From Mangifera indica (lineage: Eukaryota; Streptophyta; Magnoliopsida; Sapindales; Anacardiaceae), in NCBI RefSeq assembly GCF_011075055.1, contig NW_025401106.1, forward strand, positions 310,001 to 374,000: a DNA stretch of 64,000 bases, written 5' to 3'. The translations under genes were made by a program, and so were the position numbers. The notes beneath the pieces are model-generated. The model had not been told where the DNA came from, made no database searches, and saw only the letters and a list, made by a program, of their open reading frames with translations. Positions 46,775-58,800 of this stretch are shown in pieces. How positions within the stretch are numbered: position 1 is the first letter of the stretch; each line of letters starts with the position of its first letter.

Positions 46775-49560
46775 TTACAGTGTGGTTATGAAGACCTCAT
46801 CCTTGTCGCTACATGATTCGTTGGACAAGCCAACCATTGGCACTAGAGTTAGACTTAGACAATTCAAGTGATTATAACTAGGTTGATGACATTGGCTACA
46901 AGTTTGTGGTTGGACTTCCCCTCTTTGTGAAGGTCTTCTTGTATGGCTAAAAGGATGACCGAACCATTGTTGTTCCTTTACTAGAGGATAAATCATAGGC
47001 ATATTTGATGGTGCCCAAATTGATTGATCCCTCAATGAATTATCATCTTCTCTATACAACCCTCATAAAAATTTCATTGAGTAATATGTACTAACCTATC
47101 CTACACAATCTGAGAGGTTATTGTAAAAGTGGATTCTTATTGAGTCAAACACGAATATCCCTTGACATGAGTTCAGCTCGAATAGAAAATGGTTTGGCTC
47201 GAGTTCGTCAAGCCAAAATTAAGTTTAGCTTGAGTTTAATTCAGATGAAAAATGGTTTAGTTTGGCTTGATTTTGTAATTCAAATCAATAGTTCAAATTT
47301 GTAGCCTGGTTTGACTCAAATTATTGGTTTGAATTGATGGTTCGAGTTCTTGGCTTGGATTTGTGACTTAAGTTCATGGTTCATTGACAAAACGGCTTCG
47401 TTTCACCCAAATAATATTCAAAATTTTTTATTCAAATTGAACCAAGTCAGGAATTTGAACTATTGAATTCGAGCGGATTCGAGCCTTGAATTTGAGCTAA
47501 ACTTCAAATTAAAAAATGAGCTAAATCTTTTGACTCAAGTTCGATTTGAATTTAAATCAAACGAATTTAAGTCAAACTAAATCTAGTCAAGTTAACTTTC
47601 GAGACTGAGTAGGCTCAGATCATATGTAGGCCTACATTCTTTGGTGGTTCCTAAGTTGATTGATCTCTTAGTAGATTAACATCTTCTCTTTATACCCCTC
47701 GTAAAAATTTCGGTGAGTAATATGCACTAACCTATCCTACACAGTCTGAGAGATATTGTACCTTGTAACGGTCGTGGCGTGTGCACATGGAATCTGGGAA
47801 AGTTAAAATTTCTCACAATCACATGTTCGATAGAGAATATTCACGATGATCACCTACTGCCATAAATCATGGACTTTGTACTGTTACGTGTTAATTGGTT
47901 TAACCACCATATTGGTATATTTGAGCATATGTCCAACAAGCTTGACCTCAGTGCATGGTGTTAATAGGTGAGATATCTGACTCGTTAAAACAACTAATAA
48001 AACCCAGTGGAAAAAAAACCATCAAACTAATTTTAGTCATACATACCCATGTTTGGTTTGTTTGAACTATGTATACATGTTACCTTTATATGATAATTAC
48101 AAAACTCATAATAGGTATGAGGCAATATATTAGCCATCGACGTAATTATTGAATGATGACAATTAGAAATAATAGCTAAATCTAGCAAATCACCAATGCA
48201 CACATATAGATATGTTAAAAAATGGGTCTATGTATCGATTCCCTCTTTGTGCCCAATATGGAAGACGAGTGGATAAATTTAATTACTGGTGTCCTTCATA
48301 ACAACAATGAAAAAAGGCCCAAGATACTCTTCCTTTAAACATGAAGCATCACTGTATATCACCAGGTAATATAATTGTTAGAACCCTTTTGTTGAATAAC
48401 CCATATATATGAAGAAAAAGTTGAACTTATTTTCTGCGTTGATATTAATACATGTCACAGTTCTTGGATTCTTGAGCTCTAAATTATGACAATACTCTCG
48501 TAAAAGCATGAAAGACACTTCGGGAGATCCTTATAATGCATTTAGTGCACATATTTTGGCACACCACCCTTGCACATAGGAAACGTCTATTCTGTACTTG
48601 TCTGTCATGTTTGACATAATTTTCTTCAGTTAATAAAAACTATCAACCATAAACATTGATTTAAGAATGTTCCCCAATGACTTGACACCAGCTTGTCTAT
48701 GTTGTGACAAATTTTGATCCTGTGGACAAGCATGTGTCTCATCCATATGTTATAACACCTAATAGTCACCATCTTCCTCTCTTATTGCTTATACCTACCT
48801 TTTACATTGTGGATATATGCACTTAATCTCATATAGTATACTAGCAGAGTGATTGACTTTCCATTGAATTCTTGTCTCTAATGCATATGTTTGAAATAAT
48901 GCTTTCAATTCTGCTTTCGAATTATAAAAACCTATCACTTGCAAATGTTTGTCTCTTTGTATCGTCCGATTACTAATACCTGCATTCTCAACATCAACGG
49001 CAGACTCAGAAACCTATTGAAATGGATTTGTATTATAAATGTAACTTAGAAATGCTTCAATATTTATAAAGTTATGACGCTTCGTGCTACATTCGCCCTC
49101 TTATTACAATTATTACTTTGATTTCGACTAACGTATTGGCTCGAAACACCGTACATATTCTCATCAAACCCTGAAAATTCATCATCATAGTCATCATCCT
49201 TATTACTCTCAACTTCATAATCCTTATCTACGTTCTTGTTATTATCATCATCACCATAATTCCCACCAAACTCTTAGAAATTTTGTGGTTGTGCTCATTC
49301 ATCTATCGGATGATCCTCCATTTCTTTCTCATTAATATCTTTGGCTTGTTGATTGTCTTTTCCTTTAATTGGATTGTCGATAAAATAGGGTTTGGTTGAT
49401 CCTCGTAAACTTCTTGCTTCAACCATTACATACTCTAGATCATCATCGTTTACGATCTCCATTAGATCCATATCACCTAGATAAATACATGCATATTTGA
49501 CTGAGTTTGATCGAGTCTTAAACAATAGCTTATTCTCGCTATGAATCCTTCAAAATCAAT
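46775..49560 (-). pseudogene. Dead MULE (Mutator-like) transposase
   Basis: Minus-strand pieces follow MULE order. A PB1-like N-terminus (E-I-V-N-D-D-D-L-E-Y-V-M) is at 49525-49295. The region F-Y-N-S-K-A-E-L-K-A-L-F...I-K-C-I-Y-P-Q-C-K is near 48930-48780. H-A-C-P-Q-D-Q-N-L-S-Q-H-R-Q-A follows near 48740-48690. The DDE-domain start near 48370-48270 has D-A-S where D-G-T-H is normal. A SWIM zinc finger (C-D-C-E-K-F...I-P-C-A-H-A) lies near 47840-47780, and a C-terminal zinc knuckle (C-S-Q-C...H-L-N-C) near 46900-46880. Stops, shifts and an internal insertion (47125-47638) abolish function. The element's outer terminal repeats were not found. Confidence 0.78.
47125..47638. mobile_element. TCGAGTT-rich repetitive insertion in the MULE
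   Basis: About 514 bp of repeated GGCTCGAGTTC / GATTCGAGCC-like words in both orientations, inserted in the MULE C-terminal region. It is flanked by 122-bp copies of MULE sequence (47003-47124 and 47639-47760). A relative lies at about 62242-62880. The class is unknown and there is no coding capacity. Confidence 0.55.
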
Positions 49561-50254
49561 ACTTGTGTCAATACACATCCTCTCTCATTCCCACCAACCT
49601 ATCTCATCACATTATCATTATATAAAATCCACTGTCTTCCATAGCGAATTTTAAATGTAACTTTTTTCATTTTGGCTTAAAATAAACCTAAAACTTAAAA
49701 ACCTAGTGTTGAAACATGAAACCCTAGGCTTTAAAGCCAAGATGTAGCTTTTTTGTGAGACCAGAGGGGTTGGCGTCTTCCTCTGTTTTTATCCAAACTT
49801 GGATCTTCGTCAACTCATTCCCACTTTTACTCCAAGTACATTATTATAACAACATTAAACAATACAACAATATGAAATCATAATATTAAACAATATAAAC
49901 AGTATGAAATCACAACAAAATTATATTTCATGTAAAGTCATAAATATGAATCTACCTTATATTATTTGATTTTCAATTGTTAAAAAAGAAAACATAAAAC
50001 ATAAGGGTTTGAATCAAGATTGACCTGAATTTGGATGATTTTGCTGTAAAATCTTTGCAAGAAATGTGAATTCTCTAAAGAAATTGAGCAAATTTTGTCC
50101 CTTCCTCTTTTGTGTTTATATGAATCATTTATAATGCGTAACGATTTCTTTCTCTGAATTTCATTCATAAGTTTTATTGTTCAATCACAGATGTTTGCTT
50201 CAATTGTTTTTCAGAGTTAAAGAATCATCTTGTTTCAAATTTTTTTTTCATGTT
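49561..50254. other. Spacer between the MULE and the hAT element
   Basis: AT-rich, probably the outer end of the MULE. No gene recognised. Confidence 0.4.
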
Positions 50255-50510
50255 GCAAAGATTAGACCTGGCCACGGGCCGGTTTGGCCCATGAACCAGA
50301 TTGAAACCGACTCGGATAAAATCAAAACCGGATTGAACTAGAATCGAAACCGGATTTTAGCGATTCGATTTCAGTTTACCTAATTTTAAACGATAAAATC
50401 GTTGGTTCACATTCGGTTTATAAACCGACATATAAATTGACGGTTTACTATTTTGAACCAAAAATTTTAATTTTTTTTTTAATTTAAAAAGGGAACCGCT
50501 GGTTCACTGC

Positions 50511-50578
50511 AAATATGCAAGGGACAACGGTCCCCTGCATATTTCAAAATTTATGCAGGGGACCGTTGGTCCCCTGCA
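50511..50578. repeat. Two GC-rich palindromes near the left end of the hAT element
   Basis: 50511-50544 folds on ATGCAAGGGAC...GTCCCCTGCAT and 50552-50578 on ATGCAGGGGACC...GGTCCCCTGCA. They are also related to each other, and are conspicuous in otherwise AT-rich DNA. Confidence 0.75.
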
Positions 50579-51039
50579 AAAGTTCTTAATTTCCTTTCCA
50601 CCCTTTATTTTTAAAATTTTTTTTTTCTATATATATATCTATTCAAATTTCAATCTCTCAACTCTTTCACTCAATCCTTCAAACTCTAATTCTTATTCTT
50701 TCAATTCTTAATACTCTCTTAATCTTTCAATCAAATTCTCTCAAATTTAATTAAATTTTTTCTTTATTTTTTATTAATTCCAATTTCTATTTCTATTAGA
50801 CAATTCATAATTAATTATAGAATTTATTTCTATAATTAATTTTATTTATTATTTATTTATTATCTTTCATAATCAATCATATAATTTATTTATATAATTA
50901 ATTTTATTTATTATCAAAAAATAACAAGTAGTGAAAATTTTTCTGGTAATAGAAGATTTGATCAATATTCACATATATCAAATGTGAATTAAAATCAATT
51001 TATAGATTATTTTTTAACACAAAAAAGTGAAAGCCAATA

Positions 51040-53046
51040 TGTAGAGATGAAGCAACAACAACAACATCAACAACAGATGGAGATGGAACAACACTCCCAA
51101 AAAATTCTTACATCCGATATTTTCAAGATTCATTTCAAGAAAATACAAAAGAAAGATAGTAATTTCGAAGTTGTTTGCAATTATTGTAGGTAAATTTATA
51201 AATTCAAATAAGGAGGTCGATACGAGACGTTCAAAAGGCACTTGGAGTCAAAACATCCAAAAAAAATGGGGCAAAGTAGAGGCCAAATACAAATAACCGA
51301 GTATGGTTCTATACGTAAATCTTTATTTATGTATAGTGATAATAAAAGTAAAGAAAAATTTACAAAAATGGTAGCAATAGATCATTTAGCATTTAGTTTT
51401 GGTGAAAATTTAGGTTTTAATAATTATTGTAAAACTGCATTAAATCTTGCACATAAAACTATTCCAAGAAACACATTAAAAAGAATATTATTTAGTTTTT
51501 ATAAAACAAAAAGAGAATTAATTCAATTTTTTTCAAATTTTGATGGACGTGTATTTATATGTAATGATATTTAGAGCGACTATTAACAAGTTCACTCTTA
51601 TATAGGTATAACTTGTCATTGGATAGATGTCAATTTTCAATTACAACAAAAAATTTTATCCTTTAGGGTGTTTGATGACTGACATATGACCGATAATATT
51701 TATAGAATAATTAAATAAATATTAGAAGAATATAAATTAGTTTATAAAATTTTTTCAATTTCATTTGATAATGCACGTTCAAATACTATCTCAATAACTG
51801 ATTTAATTAAAATTTGCAAACCTAATTTAGGTGGTAGATTTTTTCATATTAGATGTGCATGTCATGCATTAAATTTATGTGTACATGATGGTTTACATTG
51901 TTTTAATAATTATATTAGTCCAATAAAAACAATAATTTCATTTTTATGGACACATTCCCAGACTATAAAAGAATAGAGTAAATTTTGTAGACAACATAAT
52001 AAAAAACCAAAAAGATTTCCTAAAGATGTGCCAACTCGTTAGAATTCAACATAAAAATTACTCAACAAGTCTTTTGATTATAGAGATTTATTATGCTCAT
52101 TTATTTCACAAAATGTGTCATAAGTTACATTATATCCCCAACATTGAGATATTTGTAAAATAATTTTAAATGTATTAAGAAATTTTAATAATACAACTTA
52201 TATTTTAAGTGGGGTTTATTATCCCACTTCTCATTTGTTTTTAAATGAAGCTGTTAATATTATTGGAGCTTTATAAGAAGCCGAAAAAGATATTATTTTA
52301 CAAGAAGCTATTTTTTTAATGAAAACAAAATGGTTAACTTACTATAAAACAATTCCAGAAATTTTTTCTTGTTGCTTGTTTTTTTTTATCCTAGATTTAA
52401 ATTAGATGGTGTTACAAATTATTTAACATTATATTATGAATGTTTACAATTAGATTGTGATGATGAAATTAATATTTCATTAACTATAACTAACATTATG
52501 AATTTAATTAAAGAAATTTATGCTGAATATTCATTAATTTATGGGAACCAAGGTGGTTCTTCTTCCTTTCTACCACCTATTGCCCCATCATCAACCCAAA
52601 ATATGAGTTATGGTGATTGTATTATGATGCAAAGGGGCAAAAGACCAAGAGGAACATTAGGCTCCACCTCGGAGTTTGATATTTATTTAACTACTATTTT
52701 TGAGTTTGGTGACAACAATATAGGTAAAGACTTTCCAGTTCTAGAATGGTGGAGTCGACATGTATCAACCTTTCCAACATTAGTAACTATTGCTAAACAA
52801 GTCCTGACAGCATTAGTATCAACTATTGCAGTAGAACAAACTTTTAGTCAAAAAAGTAATATATTGGATGAAAGACGATCAAGTTTGGCTCCCGAATTTG
52901 TTGAAGCCCAAGTATGCATAGACAATTGGACAAAAGCCGAATTACACCAACAAGATATAAAAGTGGACTTAAACGAAGAATCGCTTGATTTAACTACAGA
53001 TAGTTCGATGACGGGAAATAATAGTCAAGATAGCAGAGGTGAATGA
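51040..53046 (+). pseudogene. hAT transposase (BED zinc finger, RICESLEEPER-like), broken
   Basis: A Gln-rich leader is followed by a BED finger: C-N-Y-C near 51175 and H-L-E-S-K-H near 51239-51256, with a stop just after the second Cys. Frame 51242-51574 continues the transposase N-terminus. 51575-52370 is stop-broken but reads S-F-D-N-A-R-S-N-T and R-C-A-C-H-A-L-N-L, typical of the hAT catalytic region. The last frame, 52369-53046, ends in the hAT dimerisation domain: F-P-V-L-E-W-W-S-R-H, then A-V-E-Q-T-F-S, then L-D-E-R-R-S-S-L. The intact family cuts and pastes its own DNA; this copy cannot. Confidence 0.85.
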
Positions 53047-53398
53047 TAAGGTAAGGGGGTGCTGCTAGCTATTAGATATGCAAAGATAAGAGAACTATAT
53101 AGGCTTTGATTCTTCTAAACCCTAAGAAGATACATAGGAAGTTTAATTGAAAAATTAAGTCCAAACCTCTCTTTTAATTTTCAATTATTGTAATTAATAA
53201 TTTAAATAATAAATCAAGGTCGTGTATTAAAATTGACGATTCAATATCAGTTTTGAACTGGGGTCATGAACCGAAACAATTGGTTTCGAACCGTCCTATT
53301 ATGGTTTCAGTTCAAGGTTCTTATTTTTTTGAACCGTGAACCGATGATTTCGAACTAAAACCGTCGGTTCATGAACCGTGGCCAGGACTAGCAGAGAT

Positions 53399-54744
53399 TC
53401 CTTCCCTTGCTGGAAGGCTGATGAAAAAGAGAAAAAATCTCTCTGAATGGGTCACGTCAATGGGGTATCTTAGGAAAAGAGTTTACAATTGTAGTATTTT
53501 TGTTAAGTCAATGAGTTGTGTGGTATATATGTATATACTATTTAAAAAACATGGCTAAAATATTCAATATCCCTTAAGTTTATGTGTTTGTTTGGAAGTA
53601 TTAAGTAGACATGGCATAAGGACTGGTCCAGCTTGAAACTTTTTTTCAAAAATAAAACAATGTATATTTATTTTAAATACATAAATGAGTATTTATTTAA
53701 TGTGTATCATTAAATGATCAAGTAATTTCGAATTAAATATAAAGTAATACTAAATCACATGATAACACACATAAATATATGTTTATTTGTGTATTCAAAA
53801 TTGATACGTATAATATTATTTTTTTTAGCTTGACAAAGGGGTAAAGTCCATAAATTACAACTTCTGTTAGCACACGAGCTATACAGGCCATGCCACAAGC
53901 CCTCAAGGTTGGCTTGTGGGTTCACTCAACACATTACATAAATAATAAAATGAATAACACAATTTTTAATATATAAATAAAAGATTCTAATAATTTTTTT
54001 TATTTAATGAATATGATTGAGACATTGTGATTATATTGTTGTTACCATTATTCTATTTTAATTTAATTAAAATATTAATAAATCTTAAAATCATATTTGA
54101 ATTAGATATCAGAATATCATGCGTGGTAACATTGATTGATAACACACTTAGGACAAACACTATGACAATCAAGATAATTTTGTAGAGGCAGAGCCTCATT
54201 GTTTTACCTCTAAGACTCTTGTTCAATGCCACACATGACAGGCTACTTAAAGCCAGCAGATTTTGTCAGCTTTGGATTTGGTTAGTCTCATAGTTTTTAT
54301 TTTTAAAAAACGTCTCAGGAGGAGTATGAGACCATGCAATCATATAGACCCGAGGTTCTCATCTCTCATTCGATGCGGGAATTTTGGCATTCACATAGAC
54401 ATATATTAACTAGAGTTGTGTTAAAGTGACTTATGTTCAGTGCTATGTTAAGCAATCATTGATCTTGGGGAGAACTATCAAAACTGTCTTTTGCGTTATA
54501 GTTGTAGTGACCAAGTAAAAGTTCTGCTCTGATCTATTTTATACCCATTTTTCTTCCTCTGTTTCACCAGAAAATCCCCAATTTTTTCTTTTTAAATATC
54601 AATGGTCTCACTCCAATTTCCTAGTGTATTTTATATCCAAAATGTAAATGAATACAAGAGGGAAGGATTTTTTCGTTTATGATTGGTTGTTCACTTCCTA
54701 GCTCTTGCTTCATGCTAAAATGAAGACCCAGAATGACAATCAAA
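53399..54744. other. Spacer between the hAT element and the second GFA copy
   Basis: AT-rich. It contains MITE copy 3 at 53651-53820. I see no gene or other element ends. Confidence 0.5.
53651..53820. mobile_element. Short foldback MITE, copy 3 of 3
   Basis: The left end AATAAAACAATGTATATTTA pairs with the reverse complement of the right end (AATAATATTATACGTATCAA) with mismatches. The centre has TAAATCACATGATAACACAC, like the other two copies. Confidence 0.6.
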
Positions 54745-54978
54745 CAGTGATAACTTCTGTAGAAAAGAGAATAGCTATTGTATTTTTAGAATTTTGTTTA
54801 TCCCATTCATGTACTGGATCAATTTACTTGAAATGCAGAAGCAATTCAAAACTAATTCATAGAGTTTTACAAATATAAATTCATTTTGTCTGTAGAATAC
54901 AAGACCAAGATTTGTAGGTGTTTTCAGGAAATGGACTTGTGTGACTCTTAAAAACTGCAAGCTGCAATTGGGAGCTTG

Positions 54979-55398
54979 TTATTTTGGCTCATTAGTCTTT
55001 GAACATGAAGCAATCCCTGTTTGATTATATGAACTCTCCCAATTCTTTCCATCATAAAGCTTAATCTCAACATGGGACAGGGTTCCTGGGTCGACGCACC
55101 TGAACGTAACTGCAATTCCATCTGGATTTGATCGTGGAATATAGAATGAGGTGATGCCACAAACCTTACAGAATAAGTGCTTTGCTGTATGAGTGCCAAA
55201 TGTGTATGTCGCAAGAAACTCTTTGGAATCTCCCAAAAGCTCAAATCTTTGAGAAGGAACAATGAAGCTCTGACTGGCTCTCATTGAGCAGTCAGAACAG
55301 TTGCCCTTCCAAGCTATAGCACTACTCGGTGCTTGGACTCGCCATCTTACTCTTCCACAGTGGCATCCGCCATTATGCACAATTAAATCTTCATCCAT
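54979..55398 (-). CDS. GFA/CENP-V family protein, copy 2, 139 residues, one zinc ligand lost
   Basis: An open frame with the same length as copy 1 and 11 substitutions. Ten are mild or lie outside the motif cysteines, but Cys32 has become Gly, so the C-x-C-x2-C zinc motif reads G-N-C-S-D-C. Residues 42-44 change from N-V-H to S-Q-S just before F-I-V-P, a segment where family members usually keep His. The 3' flank and the splice acceptor upstream of the ATG are conserved. The presumed 5' UTR donor seen in copy 1 is missing (the matching region near 61940 has lost the GT), and a 6-kb Copia sits in the intron. The frame has no stops, so it may be young, transcribed from another promoter, or on its way to a pseudogene. 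Activity is uncertain. Confidence 0.75.
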   Translation of the reverse strand: MDEDLIVHNGGCHCGRVRWRVQAPSSAIAWKGNCSDCSMRASQSFIVPSQRFELLGDSKEFLATYTFGTHTAKHLFCKVCGITSFYIPRSNPDGIAVTFRCVDPGTLSHVEIKLYDGKNWESSYNQTGIASCSKTNEPK

Positions 55399-55879
55399 TC
55401 CAGTACAAATATTCAGCAGTGTAAGCTAACTGCAATAAGTTCTATAACACATCATTTCCATATGCATATATTGCAGTCGCCAAATAATTGAAATACATCA
55501 TTATGACATGCCGAGTAGCTAGGAGATGTTTATATGCAACTGCAGGACATGTGACAAACCTTGTCATACTGTGATCTGACCGTGCCAAGTGGAAGAGTCC
55601 CCCCTCAACATATAAAAGTTGACTCTCCAAATTGCACCAAATGTTATTCACAAAATTGATAGCCAAACTCAAACATAACTCATGCTATTTGGATTTCAGA
55701 AATAGAAGCTTATGGCCAGCGTTTCATAAAGAAGCACAAATTAAGCTACACCTTTTCAGCCCTGTCAGAACTACATCCATAAGTGATTAGACCGAAATTG
55801 GTTTCATTATGTAACAAAAAGATTTCAAACCCCGATGCTGGATTGCAAAGAGAATTCATATACATAGTCTAGACGAGGA

Positions 55880-58800
55880 TGTAAGATTTATTATGTACGA
55901 ACAAATATAAAATCATGCAATAATAATTCAGAGGATCAATGTATAGATTATAAAATACTGAATTAAACTTTAGGATTTTAGAAATATCTAAATCGCTATG
56001 CAAATTGAATTCAACAACTACTTAAATTACTTGTCAAGATCATCTCTCGATGTGATTTGGTCTTCTACTACAGAAACCTCTCTGAATGACAACTTTATAT
56101 GGATAAACTATACTATAGCCATACTGCATTAGGTTTTAAGACAGAGACCTAACCAATATATAGTAGGTTAATTGACCCCCTATCAAGGGTCAATAAACCT
56201 CAAGATCTACACTCATGCTTTTCATTTAGATCATAACTTTTAAGTGTATTGGACTCATCTTTATTGATCACTTAAGCTTATCTGTAAACTAACATTGAAC
56301 TATTCAATTATCCGATTTTATTCAATCAAAATCATAATTAATGTTAGTTTACGTCAGAAAATTTCTAACATTCTCTTACTTGGATAACATTAATTAATTT
56401 TATTTTATTTTAAGAACAGAAAACAATTTTTGACTCTTAGGTAATTAATATTTTTAGCTTTAAGTAACTACTATTTTAGAAAACAAAATAGTCTAAAGAT
56501 AAATTACACTTTAATAAACAATCCAGGAAATATAACTATTAATAATGAACTAAGACATGACTTATTTCCTCAATCAACATAAAATTATCATTGATCGCGA
56601 TTACTAATAATCAAATTAACACAGATTAAATCTAGAAGTGTGACAATAATAGCATCCAACAAAGTGATCACAAACATGTGTTATGTCTTTGTCAATCCAT
56701 TTTATGATTTATCTTTAACCTTATGTTTCAAAAAAAATAAGAGAAATCTCTTTACTTCCAACGAAGCTTGTATGTTTCAACCTTGCTTAAGACTTATGAA
56801 ACACACACATACAACTGTCATACTCAAAAGAAACCTTATCTTGAGACACATGTTGTACCTTAACTATGTATATACGCATACATCCATAGACAAGTAAATA
56901 TGTTAATATTCTTATAATCAATAAATAAATGATAAGTAACAAAACATAACAATAAAAACAATGATAAAAAAAACTCCCACTAACCATAGATATTAAAGGA
57001 CCTTAAACACCTTTATATTTTCAACATGAATTTATGGGTTACAAGTCTTATTTCTTTAACTAGGGGCTTAACCTTTATTAACTTTGTATTTTATACTTTA
57101 GCCTAATGTCTCAATTCTTTATGAAGTTTCTGATTATAATATATTTTATTTTGTATATCTCAACCTACTAGTGTTTTTACCTAATTGCACTACTATCATG
57201 GTAGATAAAATTTACCCCAATAGTTTAACCAAGTAGTTCATCAACCACATGCTCGAGAAGCTACCCCATGGTAAACTACAAATTGAATGTTTATGGTTGA
57301 TGTTACGACAAACAATTATTTAGTACTTGTCCAAATATGGCCTATTCAATAAGTATAATACTATATCTAAAAATAAACTTTAACTTATCTTTACAACCAC
57401 CAAAATCTTGATCTTTTGTAAATATCTCATTACCTCTTATACCACAACCCAATAACCAAAACTTGGATTTGAGAGGTATAAATTAATAACCTTAAATACA
57501 AAAGTTATTTGTGCATTCATCAAGTTTTAAATAGCACCATCATAAGGGACATTGCACATGGATTCCCTTTTATCCTCATTCTTTACTCTATGTTGATAGC
57601 GAGCTTATCTCATTTCACAACAGGAACATTGTTTGCCCTACAATTCTTCATATTGAGCCTTTTAAACACATGTTTCAAGTATGCGTTTGAGATAAATCAC
57701 TAAGTCCATGAGTCTTTTCACAATGGATCTCAATACCAAGAATAAATTATGTATCTTCAAGATCCTTCACATTATAATCTTGGATAAAATTGGCTTAATC
57801 TTATAGAACAAATTCATATTGTCACTATTAAATATTAAACCATTCCATAAAGACAAATTTGCTCCTATCGATCTTTATATTCCTATATTGGTCTAATTTA
57901 TTCTTTGTGAGGCCATGAGAAATGCATTTTATTAAAACATCATTGTCAAGAAGTCTATTTCAACTATAGATAGACTCCTTAAGATCACAAACTAAAAGTT
58001 TCATCCCTTGTGTTTTTTATAAACCTAGTTGCACCATATAAACTTCTTTACTAAGGCTTTCATTCAGAAAGACAACTTTGACATTCACTTTCTTATAACT
58101 TTAATCCAAATGAGTTTCCAATGTTATAGGGTCTCATACTTTATTATCAATCATAGACTTTATCTTTTCTCATGACTTGAAAACTACCTTTTAAATTGGT
58201 AATTCAAAAAGGTGTTCAATAACATAATCCCCGTTGCTGAGATACACATAATAATTCTTGATGATAACAAATCATTCTTTTATAATAGACAATCTCATCA
58301 AAATTTTCACATCTTTGTCAATTGTATTTAACTTATCAATTATAAGATTAGCTATCAATTCTTCAGGGAACGTCCTTTAAAGTGATCTCAAATTTCATTA
58401 GACTTGGTAAACTTTATTGATTCCCATTATTGATTTAGTCGTGACATTATCCAATCTTATGGACATTTCAAGAATTGGATGTCAATCACTTTAGTACCTT
58501 AATTGGGGTAATAACTTAGGCATAAATATATAAAGAATTCTGATAAGAAAATACTAAGTTATTTTGATTCCTTTATCTCGTAGATACTCAATCAAGATTA
58601 CTTCTTATTATAACTTTTAAGCCTATGATTGAGTTTTATAACCAACATCATTTTGGAGTCCTAAGATCTTGAAAATTTTGACAAAATATCCATTATGCCC
58701 ATATTTTTATCTTTAATGTCCACATAATTTTCAAATCTAAATATAGGCTCCCATTCACTTAGTCTTCATTTATTAACCAATTTCACATCCAAAACTTTTA

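Larger units (their letters stand above)
50263..53390 (+). mobile_element. Dead hAT transposon with terminal repeats and 8-bp target duplication
   Basis: Left end TAGACCTGGCCACGGGCC; the reverse complement of the right end reads TAGTCCTGGCCACGGTTC. Flanking 8-mers GCAAAGAT (50255-50262) and GCAGAGAT (53391-53398) are the target duplication, one base apart. Subterminal CGGTTT/AACCG words recur at both ends, as in hAT elements. Total length is 3,128 bp. A transposase lies in the same orientation. Confidence 0.9.
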
